A stretch of DNA of 64,000 nucleotides from NCBI GenBank assembly GCA_025716855.1, contig JAIXMQ010000011.1, positions 124,001 through 188,000 on the forward strand, read 5' to 3'. Source of the DNA: Pilaira anomala. Taxonomy: Eukaryota > Mucoromycota > Mucoromycetes > Mucorales > Mucoraceae. The position numbers and the translations under genes are program-made. Every line of letters begins with the position of its first letter. The first letter of the stretch is position 1. Below the pieces are notes generated by a model. That model was not told the DNA's origin, made no database searches, and saw nothing but the letters and a program-made list of their open reading frames with translations. This document shows, in pieces, positions 1-11,533 of the stretch.

Positions 1-1785
1 TTCGGTACGTGTATTAGAATAGATACACAAATACACATTTTTTCTAATTCAATTAAATACAGGTGTTTTACATGTCCCAATCAATGTTCCTGCTTTAGGT
101 GTTTCAACAAATAAAGACGATGTAGATGTAAACAGAGAACTTGTAGCACATGGTGTTTCTAATGCCGTATCAGGTTTATTCGGTTCCGTTCAAAGTAAGA
201 AAAAAAAATGATTATCATAACGATTTATTTATATCTTATTGTTTATAGATTATCTTGTGTACACAAATTCATTACTTTTCATTCGTTCGGGTGGAGATAG
301 TAGAGTGGCCGGTTTAATGTTGGCAGGTGCTACTGCTATTCTTTGGATGGTAGGTCCATGGATTGTTGGTTATATTCCGGTTATGGTAGTAGGAAGTTTA
401 ATCTTCCATCTCGGTCTGGATTTATTAAAGGAGGCATTAGTAGACACATGGCACTCAGTACATTACCTTGAATACATCACAATTTGTGTTATTATTGCTT
501 GTATGGCTACCTTGGGCTTTGTTGAAGGTATCTTGGTAGGTATCATCATGGCCTGTGTTTTCTTTGTCGTCCAAAACGCTCGTCGTAGTGAAGCCATTCG
601 TGCTACCTATACTGCTCGCTATATGCGATCTACTGTCCGAAGACTTTATCGTCAAGAACGTTTCTTAAAGGAAGTAGGTGGTCAAATTCAGATAGTGAAG
701 CTTCAAGGATATCTCTTTTTCGGTACAATTGATCAAGTGGAGAGTGCCATTCGTGACATGTTGGATGAACATGAATGGGATAAGCATCCAATCCGTTTCT
801 TAATTCTTGATCTTCAACTAGTACAAGGTCTTGATTTTAGTGCGGCTGAAGCTTTTGTTCGTATTCGTCGATTATTGCGTGCTCGACAAGTTTATATGAT
901 TGTTTGTAACGTTGCAAGAAAATCAGATGAAGCAAAAGCCTTGATGAAAGCTGGTATTTGGGTAGACCATTCTCAACAACACGATGAAGGGGATCTCAAA
1001 TGCTTTGAATACCTTAATGATGCAGTTGAATGGTGTGAAAATGTTTTATTAACTACTTATTTCGAAAAGAAACCCAAAGATCTTCAAAGTAAATGTTTAG
1101 AATCAATGACATGATTTCTTCGTCATATCTTTATTAACTGTTTTTTTTTCTATTTCTATTTATAGTTTTATCTGGAACGCCTGCTACAACTGTACCTGGA
1201 GCAAATGATACGACATACCCATATTCCGATAAATTAGCTGCTGCTGGCTCTCCTCGTCAACATATGGTATCAAACGCAATTCATCAAGTCTTTAGTGAGG
1301 CACGTACTCCTCTTGTTCACTCAAACACAACTCAGCCCACCCTTATCCTCGTACAAGCCTTTGGTGAAATAGGTCATGGTAAAATCGATATCGAATTCTT
1401 TCATAAATTAAGTAAATACTTTGAAAGAACTACCTGTAACAAAGGAGAGAATATATACCGAGAAGGAGATCCATGCGATCATTTACTTATTCTTGAACAA
1501 GGATCTCTTCGTAGCTTAATGTATGTACTGAAGGAGCAAGTCACAGTCGAAACAATTTTACCTGGAACTGTTGTAGGTGAAATGGGTATGTTTGTAGGTA
1601 ATACAACTCGTACACGTTCTTTAATGGCAGATCAGGATTGTGTCTACTGGAAATTAACACGTGAATCCTTTGATCGTATGTGTGAAACCGAACCTGCTTT
1701 AGCCAACAAGTTTATTCTTTTAACCTTGTATTTCTCTTCTGAGAGATTGGATACCATGACAAGATACGCCTTCCATTTGCATTAA
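1..1785 (+). CDS. SulP-family anion/amino-acid transporter with STAS and cyclic-nucleotide-binding domains (3' part)
   Basis: Four exons are visible: 1-4, 63-194, 249-1088 and 1166-1785; the 5' part lies outside the window. Joining them gives one frame. It reads [14 protein letters not shown], then a SulP core ([21 protein letters not shown]), the last membrane helices, a STAS domain ([14 protein letters not shown], then [19 protein letters not shown]) and a C-terminal cNMP-binding beta-barrel ([20 protein letters not shown], then [20 protein letters not shown]). This SulP-STAS-cNMP order is known from fungal vacuolar or endomembrane proteins of the yeast YGR125W (Vsb1) type rather than plasma-membrane sulfate permeases; the vacuolar location is inferred from that likeness. 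The stop is followed by a convergent gene about 260 bp away. Whether the cNMP fold still binds a nucleotide cannot be judged here. Confidence 0.9.
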
Positions 1786-1920
1786 AAAAACACCCCCCTC
1801 AACTTGCATTTCTCTTATAAATATATCAATATTAACACAAAGTAATTAAAAAAAAATCTACTATATCTTTAGTTTTTTTTCAAGTATTATTTATTATTAG
1901 ATAATGTTACAAAAAAAAAG

Positions 1921-1944
1921 TGTGTGTGTGTGTGTGTGTGTGTG
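1921..1944. repeat. (TG)12 microsatellite
   Basis: A perfect TG dinucleotide run lies in the 258-bp gap between two convergent genes, followed by a purine-rich GGA tract. It is the probable 3' UTR/terminator zone of both genes. No gene is seen in the gap. Confidence 0.9.
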
Positions 1945-2043
1945 GGATATATAATATACATGCAAAAAAGAGAAAAAAGGAGGAGGAGGAGGAGAAAAAA
2001 AAAAGGTATTAAAATTATTATAAAAATGTATATAAGTTGGAAT

Positions 2044-3361
2044 CTAAAAACTTTTACTACCAGAAGTGTGAAGCCATTGACTACTACTGTTTTTCAACCG
2101 ACTTGCTTCAAGTGCTTGTCTTACCAAGTTGACATCATTTTGATCACTACTTTCTGCTAGATTTATTGTAATTTCATCATCTTCTTTTATCTGGTGCTGT
2201 AATCCATTCAGATAACTGATAGAACCAATAGGTAGTGTTGTCTTTTCTTGTGCATTATTACCTACAGACTAATGAAAAAAAAAACACTGCGTAGTAAGCA
2301 TTCCATTTTTTTTTTTTTTCATTGTAAATATATGCATTTTTTTTTTTTACCTGTGATGAAGATTCGCTCATACTTTGATGTGGATGTAAATACTCTTGTT
2401 CAGTATTTAAAGTAACATCCGGAAACCTTCTCTCAAAAGATTCTGGTGAAGTAGGATACGCAGTCTCAGAAGGAAACCTCCACATTAACGGAGCAGCCGG
2501 TTGAGCAACGGACACTGTACCTTGTTGTTGTTCCTCTCCCACTACCGTCCCACTCTTCTTTCTTTCCCAAATATCCAACTCATCCACGCCACGTCGCCGA
2601 TTCGGATCCAACCAAATCTCGGATCTAGGTACTAACGTAAGAAAGGATGTATCAATCGGTTTAAATGTTGAGGAAATAGGTACATTTAAATTATCAATGG
2701 TAGGTCCTGTAAGTATCGGTAATGACACATGTCTTGGTCTAGCTGTCTTATTTGGTAAAATCTTAATCAGCCAAGCAAATGATGGTCTCCGACTAGACCT
2801 AGTATCATTATCTTCCATCATGATACGATTCAGGTCCGATTTTTCGTATCGAATAGGCTCTCGCTGCTTTGGTCGATGATTTGTATAACTTGAGGCATGT
2901 AATGGTGATGGAATCGCTAACCAGGGTATAATATTCGATAATGTGGTACTACCTGTCTTGTTTTCATCTTCAAATTTCAGGGCTTCTTCGGCATCTCGGC
3001 GGCGTCGTTGGTGTTGCTGTTGGTGTCTCTTTCGTGAAGAACGATTCGCTTGATAAAATCGATAGGCTAAATACACGAGACAGACAAAGACGGTTAAAAT
3101 ACCGATAATGGCAAATGCAAGTATCACTGGTAAGAATCGATGAATACGGTGCTCCCATAGATCTTCTGCATAATTTGTGGTGGTAGCCGTTGGGTATGTA
3201 TGTGTTGTAGCTACTGTGGCGGTGGTTGATGCTGTAAGTGTGGATGTTACATAATCAGTATGAGTTATGGTTGAAATGTGTATTGACTCTTTTTTAGAAA
3301 CATGTTGATGTGAACTCGCCTTCCAATCATCAATACTAGATTGGTAGCTTATTTCTGACAT
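2044..3361 (-). CDS. Single-pass membrane protein, Ser/Thr-rich N-terminus, unknown function
   Basis: Two exons (2351-3361 and 2044-2268) join in phase 0 at a CAG/GTAAAA donor and a CATTAG acceptor and give 411 aa. The second exon is supported by a clean open frame ending in TAG. The first 75 residues are rich in Thr/Ser and could be O-glycosylated. One strong hydrophobic helix spans about residues 76-101, followed by a very basic stretch (RSSRKRHQQQHQRRRR), which suggests an extracytoplasmic N-terminus and a cytosolic tail of about 300 residues. No signal peptide is evident. The layout resembles fungal surface or ER single-pass proteins of the Mid2/Wsc style, but I see no diagnostic motif. 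I do not recognise the family. Confidence 0.75.
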
Positions 3362-4021
3362 GGAAACGAATGTAAAAAATACGATATAGGAAAGGTATAT
3401 TCGGTATAAAAAAAAGTATTAAATATCAATATAACAGGAGAAGAAAGAAAGAATGAAAAAAATATGTATTTAACACTCGACTGTTCTCAATAGAATAAAT
3501 CTTATAGAATTCATGTTGAAATTATGCCTGAAATTTTTTATTTTACTTTTTTTTTTTTTTTTTTTTTGGTACAGTTATAAAGTTTATCCAATTATTTTTT
3601 ATTACTTCTCTTTTTCTTAAAAGTGAGTTTTATTAAAAAAAACATACATGTCGTGTAACGAGTTATGACAGGAACGGTGATGGATCATAAAAAAAAAAAA
3701 AATGGAGATTAACATATTTATAGCACAACGACGTTTTAGTAGTAATGAATGAAGATAAAATATCTTGTCACATAAATAAAGTATGTGACAACAACATTCC
3801 TAATTATTCCCAATTTAAAACTTTTAATAAATCGTCAATAAATAACTAAATTTGGTGTTTTTTTTATTTTTGCTTTGTTTAGTATCGTTTATTTGAAAGA
3901 AGAAAGAAAAAGTAAAATGAGTTGAACAGAAAGAAAGGAAAAAGAAGATATGGAGGTTTTAGAAAGAAAATAAAATGTACAAATGAAAAATGATAAAAAA
4001 GGAGATATTTCTCTTTGAATG

Positions 4022-4057
<36 letters not shown>

Positions 4058-4086
4058 GAAAAAAAAAAACGGAAAATTATTATTGA
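3362..4086. other. Intergenic, 725 bp
   Basis: Upstream region of the single-pass membrane protein gene and 3' flank of the ammonium permease gene. It is extremely AT-rich, with T runs of 22 (about 3545) and 27 (about 4027-4053). No coding frame or RNA gene is apparent. Confidence 0.6.
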
Positions 4087-6596
4087 TTAGCCCTTTGTTT
4101 TTTCAGAGCTATCCATACTTGAACCAGGTGTAGAAGTTCCTTCTGTACTATATGACATTGGATGATGATCAATTTCCACGGTTTGATTTTCCCGGTGTTC
4201 TTCTCGAATCTTACTTGGTGGCTTTTGTAAGAGATCTCCACCTGTAGGTCGATCAAAAGTGTGTAATTGATATGCACCTAAATCTTTTTGTTGATTATAA
4301 TCTAATACAGGTCGTTCAATTAAATCAGGTACACCTCGAATCACCGTATTTTTATCAGCCATCAACATCTTTTTGAGTTTAGTTAAACGAGGACTCTTGT
4401 TTCGACTGCATTGAGATCGCGAATCAACTACCACATTGGGTTCCTCATTACTACTACGAGAGGATGTTTGTAATTCTTCGTCAAATGGAAGATACGCATA
4501 AGCACGTTCACCCATCTCGGCCCAATCAGTACCGATAATCTCATCTTCATCAGCCAAACGTAAATAGAGTGAAGGAATCTTGTTGATAACAAGCAAGATA
4601 ATGTAACTAATATAATTAAAAAAATTTTAGCATGTATTATTTGAATATGACAACGAAATAAAACCTTACGTGACTACAAAGGACCAAACAGAAACAGCCG
4701 CAATACCTGCGAGTTGATAAGGAACCAGCATCCAATTACCATCTAACCAGCCACCGTCGGGCATAAGATCATATGATGTTCCAGCAGGATAACCAAGCGC
4801 GATAATATCTTTTTGAGCAAAGATACCTGTCAAAATTAAGCCTACAAGACCACCAACGTAATGAACTATACAGATATATATAAAAGAGAAGTCAACGATA
4901 CAGTGCTTTTTTTTTTCTATAATTTTTCTATTATGTCTTTACCACCAAATACATCAAGACAATCATCAATTCTCATCTTGTGTTTATAATGAATTGCAAT
5001 ATAACATACAATTGAACCAATTGCACCAAAAGCAAGAGAACTTGAAGGAGATACGTATCCAGAACCAGGTGTAATTGTAGCTAAACCAGCGACAGCGCCA
5101 GTACATAAACCAATGATACTCCATTTACGCGTTTGACGGTAATCTAAAAGAACCCAAACTACTGCTGCAGTACAAGCAGACAGATGTGTGGCAACAAGAG
5201 AATTGACACTACGAGCATTGGCTCCTAATGCACTACCGGCATTAAATGCAAACCAACCTATTAAAGTTATATTAGTAAGTTTGTTTCGTTTTTAAAAATA
5301 ATAATAAAAAACTTAATATTACCAAACCACATAAGAGCCAAACCAAGAAAGACAAAAGAAACGTTATGAGGTGTATTTACATTTTCATTATAATCACGAC
5401 GTTTACCAAGAACCATAGCATAAGCAACTATAGAAATTATTAGGTTAGTAATCCTACCTTTGGCATTTCATTTGTATATTTATAATTACCTGCTGCTAAT
5501 CCACTAGAGATATGTACAGGAATACCACTAAATGTGTAAATGTTAATAACTGCATTGCTTTTGAATATATATCTATAATTTTCAAACTTACCCAGCATAA
5601 TCGATACAACCAAGCTTATACAACCAGCCGTTAGAATTCCAAAGCCAGTTAGTAATAACATCTATTTTTCGGTATATGTTTCAAATTAATAAAGATTGTT
5701 TTTTAAAAATTACAGTTTTTTTTTTTTACCGTAAACTAGCGTTGTCCATACAAAAATAAAGATCATGGCCGGACCAAGCTATAAAAAGAAAAACGCCAAA
5801 AGGATAGTTTAGTCATGTGTTTAGAAAGGAGAACTACGTGTATATATATGGGCGAAAAGAACATACCGACATACGTTCAGCTGCCGATCCAAACGCGAGT
5901 GCTATATATACAATTTAAAATTATTAGACTTTTTTTTTTACCAGAAAGTTGGTTTAATTAAAATATTTATTCTTACCTGGCGTAATAGCGGCAAACATTG
6001 CTTGGAAGATCATAAAAGCAGAGGCAGGAATTGTTTGGCCTGGTATAGGTTCCATTCCAACACCTCTTAATAAAAAGTGAGCTATATATATAAAAAAAAA
6101 AGGAGAAAAATGAGTTAAATATTCTATTGAGATAGAGAGTGAGAGAGAAAGAGGTATTTATTATTTACCTGAATCACCAATAAAACTACCACCGGTTGAA
6201 GAGAAAGTAAGTGAGTATCCAATTAAGTACCACTATATATAAAAAAAAAAGAAGTATAAGTTATCTATTTAAATATATTTTGCATTTTGTTATATATACC
6301 TGAAATGATACAACGGCAACTGATAGAACAGTCAAGTACATTAATGAAAGGGCATTTTTGGCACGGGCAAGTCCCGCATAAAAGAAACCAAGCGCGGGAG
6401 ACTAAAAGGAGGAAGAAGGGGCGAAAGGCATATGAAGTCAGTTGATTTGATATATTTATGTAATTTTAGTATTGTTTACCATCAAGAATACAAGACACGC
6501 ACAAATCATGACCCAGGCGGTATCGCCACTGTCAATCAAAGAAATTGGTGTTTGTGTACTGGGATCTAACCCACTCATTGTTGTATTATCGGGCAT
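4087..6596 (-). CDS. Ammonium transporter, AMT/MEP family
   Basis: Twelve exons (6480-6596, 6300-6401, 6169-6232, 5977-6081, 5867-5901, 5730-5778, 5592-5661, 5490-5527, 5323-5427, 4943-5257, 4670-4865, 4087-4606) sum to 571 codons plus stop with every phase consistent. The protein starts MPDNTTMSGLDPSTQ, has the AMT signatures CIDYAGGIPVHISSG and FGVHYVGGLVG, and carries about eleven membrane helices. Both pore histidines are present (His186 and His335). Yeast Mep1/Mep3 replace the first with Glu, so this is the His/His type shared by Mep2 and bacterial AmtB. A hydrophilic C-terminal tail of about 170 residues follows. The role is NH4+ uptake across the plasma membrane. The exceptionally dense introns in the first half explain why no long open frame is visible there. 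Four GATAA motifs lie upstream. Confidence 0.96.
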
Positions 6597-9145
6597 GTAG
6601 AATTAATAATTTAAGAGATAAAGATGGAGAAGAAAAGAAAAGGAGAAAGAGAGAAAGAAAAAGATATCTTTTGTGCTCAATTTATGTCAAATTTTCCTAA
6701 AGGGTTTTTATATATCCAAATCTAATTTAGAGCAGGTGATATTTTTTGTTTATATATGGGTTAAAAAAAGAGAGAGAGAGAAAGAAAAGGAAAGAAGGTT
6801 TATAAAATAGATTTAATGTGGAGATATAGATAAGAGAAGACAGGCTGATAAGGCGGCATACTAATTGATAGGCAACCAGAACGGAAATTTTGATTGGTTT
6901 AATTTTGATCGAAACAGTGATTTACTTTACTAGTTTGTATTATAAGATAAGATTTCTTGTTACCTGAAAACCGTCTGACATTGTTATTTACTTTTTTAGT
7001 TTACACTATAAATATAGTGTCATACGTCTATAAAAAAGTATGTCATCTCACTATAGATTTATAATGTATAAAAAAATAAAAGAGTAATGATGCTCTTTTA
7101 GACATAAATACATATATATATAAATGATGAGGTTTCACAGCATACGCATTATCTTATTTTCTTCTCAATCTGCATCATTCAAAGGACCTCTCTTGACCAA
7201 TAGAGAAGAATAAATTTTAAGTTCATGGTTACAAACTCTACAATCTTTTGATTTATACAAATAATATTCAATACACCCTTTTAAGAGTATTATATATAAA
7301 TATATAGTTATCAAGCATTTAAATTTACTTGACTTGATTAAATCAAGACATGTTGCTTTTATTTATTACCTTTATACCTAATATAAACATGTGAAATCAA
7401 AAAAAAAAAAGCTTAACCAAACGAACGCAAATAAGTGGTTGGTCTTTATTGTTACACGCGATAAAAAAATATATACAAATAATTTAGGTCCACTGTAACA
7501 ATGCATGACCAAATAAATCCATTTTAATTTACTGGTCTTTTTGAATATATGCTCCTATACTTCTAGTTAAACAATAAATAAAAACCTCAATTTCAACTTA
7601 CATATACACTAGTGAATAAGAAAAAAAGTTTAACTTTATTTTATTTAACTCATAATAAGCAGTAAAAAAAAAATCCCCTCATTTTATATATATATATATA
7701 TATATCTGTTTGGAAGATCTATTTCATTACCAATAAAGGTAACTTTATTATGTGCATCATAATAAACAAGGCATTATTTTTTAGCGATGCAATGTGTGTA
7801 CATAAACTTGATCATGTATAATATTACCTATAATTTTTATCACATAAATAACAATAAGCTTGACAACTCAAGTACGTTACTTGTCAGTTCATTGTAAAAC
7901 GGGTATAAAAAATCTGTATTACATCATTCTAAATTAATCTTTGTCTCTCTAATCTATCTTTTAGGCATAAGAGAGGGTCGTATGTTCCAAATGATTTCGG
8001 AATATATTAACAGGGGAGTAAAAGATCCCCTCATCGCCTTATATTTCTTCCTTACTGTTAAAAAGTGCCTTTAGATAAGCGTATCATTATGTTGACTCAA
8101 TTTCAATGAATTGATATCTACATATTAAAAAATAGAATATTCAGAAGATAGTTAATACAGGAACAAGACCTGAGTACCGGACGTCAGATAGGCCAAAAAC
8201 AGGAATAATACATGTAGTGGAATTCATAGTGCAATGATAAAGAAAATCGTCACAATTTTCTGTGTTTTTTACTCTTCACATCTTAGAATAACTCTATGAC
8301 TATAATAAGTCTCTTGAAAATGCTTATTAGCAACTTTGGAGACATATAACATCATACCAATAGTATTCCAGAAGATGACCTGCTTAAAGACAATCCGCAA
8401 GAAATTTACAGCTGTATTTTACCTGCCCTTCCACTCCCGAAGAATTAATTACCTTCACCAAAAAGTTACCCCTTCTATTTGACTGGAAGCATACAATTAT
8501 TACTCACACCAAGCAAATGTTGGCTGATGACAGTTAAATAAAGTTTTTCATACATTTATCTCTTTCATGCTATCTTTTTTTAAAAAAAAAATTCTTCCTC
8601 ATCATTTTATGGCTTTTAAGAATAATTAAATTAACAACATTTTGAATTTGACATTTTTTATAACGTGTGAACATCAATGAATTTAACTATTTAGGTTAAA
8701 TATAGTACATATGGCTTCTTATTAACACTATCCCATCTCAAACAAATCATACAAACATACCAACTTATCTATTGATTAAAACTCTTTTTGCATTAACAAC
8801 AACAAACATTTGAATTGACACAGGATGATATAAAATATTACCCAATCACAGCAAGTCCCTATGATATCCTCGAAATTAATCATATTATGCATGTACTTCT
8901 ATTTTGAGTTGATATAAAAATAGCTTTTTCAAAAATGACACAGATAAAAAGACTTAAAAATAAACCTAATAATTCACATAAAACCTCAATTTAATTTTTG
9001 CGGGAAAAAGAGAGAGAGAGAGAGCATGCTTAATATTTATTAAATAATATGTTTGTGTGTTGTTAAAAAAGGGAAAAATATAATAGTATAAGTTGTGATA
9101 TGTTGTGTTGTGTAATAACAAAATAAACTTTTTTTAAAAGAGACT
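6597..9145. other. Gene-free region, 2.5 kb
   Basis: The stretch lies between the permease start and the 3' end of the PIP5K gene. It contains purine-rich tracts (6630-6660, 6765-6800), an (AT)n run near 7686-7705, a T/A head-to-head tract at 8575-8591 and a GA run near 9008-9024. No frame longer than about 60 codons and no tRNA-like fold was seen. The 8160-8540 part is less AT-rich than its surroundings and may be decayed coding or transposon sequence, but I could not identify it. Confidence 0.5.
6617..6950 (+). promoter_or_regulatory. Cluster of GATAA motifs upstream of the ammonium permease
   Basis: GATAA occurs at 6617, 6829, 6847 and 6946, all on the + strand within 355 bp of the permease start. 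Fungal ammonium permease genes are classically activated by GATA factors (AreA/Nit2/Gln3) under nitrogen limitation. In DNA this AT-rich roughly one hit per strand is expected by chance, so the enrichment is suggestive only. Confidence 0.35.
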
Positions 9146-11302
9146 TTAAATATTCTTTTTAGATTCAGTAGTTTGTAATTGATATTCTCGTGGTATATCT
9201 TCATTATGTTCTAAAGCTTTTGCCATAAAGCCCATAAATCGATTACCATAGACTTTAGGTTTCACAGCAGAAATTTCATTTTTATCTTGTGTAATCGATT
9301 TAAAGAAATGTTCAGATTTCTTTTTTAAATCATAAGGTGTCAAGATATCAATGATACCCAAGAAATAGAGTGATGGTGCTGATTGATTTCTTTCATCTGT
9401 TGCTTGGAACCCACCATTATCTGCATAAAATGCACAGTTACGACGTCTAAAAAAAAAAAAAGAAAAACAAAGTTAATATGTCGATATTTTTTTACATGAT
9501 ATTGTTAACTACTTACTCATCGAAAAGAGTGTCAGGAAGTTCAGATGCATTTAATTTATCAGGATTTGCTTCCATAATCACCTTACGATACATCATTGCC
9601 TTACTCTCACGACGTTTCATCATACTCGCTCTTCTTTCAGCCAGTTTGGTATCAGGCTATTAAAAAAAAAAATTAGTTATAATATAAATAATAAAGTTCT
9701 TGCTTTTACTGTACCTGAAAGAATTGTAATGTTGAGTTACGAACATTTTCTTTGTTTCCCCTGACAATATCATGAACACCAATCATTAAACTATAGTCCA
9801 TAATATTCATTCTAACCAAAAGCTAAATAACAAAAAAAAAAAAAAGTGATAAATAAAATTTGGGGCATTTTCATTCTCTTCTTCTTTTTTTTATCTTACT
9901 TTGACATCACGTAAAAGTTGAGTAATAAATAATTTACGCTTTTTAGGACCCAGTTGTAATTTCTTGCATTGTTTTTCCCAATTCAAATCTTTCATGACAG
10001 CATAAGGATTCTTCTTGATCTCTTCTTCAGGTAAGAATCGACCGAGTGTGGATCCCTTCAAATCATATGTTTCATGAATATCTTTGTTTGGTGGTAACAC
10101 ATTACCCATTACAACAAAATGAATTTTACGGCCGTGAGGTAATTTAACTCGATGAAGACCATAATAACGACAAAGTAATGTATCGGGATTAGAAGAAACG
10201 TGCTAAAAAAAAAAGAAAAATAGATTAGTGTCTACTACTACCTAAAAATAATAACTATTTATTTACATCGTGGTATTCTTTAAGAATCTTTCTCATAAAT
10301 TTATGTTCCGTATGATGAATCGTTTTGATAATAAAACGATAATCTCTAGAATAATAAAAGAAACTACCACTTTTACCGGGAGATCCCAGTTCAGATAAAA
10401 TGTATTTACTCGTTAAAGAAATCTGTTTAAATTAAAAAAAAAAACGTCAGTAAATATATTTATATCATATGTATATATGTATATATATACCAAATAATCA
10501 GCAGGATCAATACCAAATCTTTCACGTAGAGCTCGAAATACCCAAGGTGCATAATCTTTAAACTTGAAATCATATTTTGCACCAGGTGTTAACTCATCAC
10601 CCGTCCTACATATTATTATTATTTTTTTAAATTTAGTAAAGAAAAAAAAAAGATGCAATCAGTAACACTTTACACATCAAAGGCAAGTTTATGAGCAGCA
10701 GCAAAATCTTGATCTACAATCGGTCTATCAGGTTTAGCCGAAACTCTTCCGACCGCAATACGAATACCAGTCAACATATTATACATCAAGATATAATTTT
10801 GATGTCCCTCCGAAATCAAGGTACCCATCAATACACGATCTTCATCTTCATCTTGCTTTCTACGACTTAATCTTTTAAACGTTTTTCTTCTGGCCGTTAA
10901 TTCCCTTTGAAAATCTTCTGATATCTCTTCTCTGTTCTGTTGCTCTAATACATTACCAGTTGTATGGTTACGATTCATCTGTCTCTTTCGAAAAGAGGAG
11001 GCTGGTGCTAAATTAAAACTAGTTGAATGTCTCTTTTCAACAATAGGTTTGACAAGCTCTAACTTTATATCTTCTTGTTCTTCGATTATTAAAGGTGGGC
11101 TGTCAAGTGAAGAATTAAAACTATGACTGGTTTGTATAATAGAACGGGTTTTTTCGTTAGAAGCTGGTATGAGTGAAATCGCTTCATGTGAATGTTGTTG
11201 TTCTTTAAGATGATGAAGGTTTAAATCACCTTTATTGTTATTATTACTGTTAAAAAAATAATCATTCTCTTGTTGTTGTTGAGGTTGGGCTGCCAGAGCC
11301 AT
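9146..11302 (-). CDS. Phosphatidylinositol-4-phosphate 5-kinase (Mss4/PIP5K type I)
   Basis: Seven exons (10674-11302, 10491-10605, 10267-10422, 9900-10202, 9715-9822, 9517-9656, 9146-9446) give 583 aa in a continuous frame. The N-terminal 130 residues are low complexity (Q/N-rich). The kinase core follows, with [39 protein letters not shown] (glycine-rich loop and the ATP-contacting Lys region), [10 protein letters not shown] and [11 protein letters not shown]. The end includes [20 protein letters not shown], part of the activation-loop/specificity region. The enzyme makes PtdIns(4,5)P2 at the plasma membrane, needed for actin organisation and polar growth. The length is close to the catalytic core with a short N-terminal extension; yeast Mss4 is longer. 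It lies 231 bp downstream of the GH3 gene start-to-stop gap on the same strand, with no sign of co-transcription. Confidence 0.96.
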
Positions 11303-11533
11303 TTTATAAATTATTATTATTTAAAAAGGAAAGTAATGGGTTTTTATAAATATGTTATATTTATATTATAAATTTTTTTGAAAGGAAAGTTTTGTTTATA
11401 TATATATAAAAAAAAAAGACAATGAATAAGAAAGAAAAAGAAAAAAAAAAGGGAGGTAAAAACAGGGGATTTATTTTTATATATTTTTTTTTTTTTACAT
11501 ATAGACACGTGTGACATGAACAAACACGGATAC

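Noticed and set aside
1924..2160. Open frame on + strand of 78 aa
   Set aside because: It is TG-repeat and purine tract read-through and lies antisense to the second exon of the minus-strand membrane protein gene.
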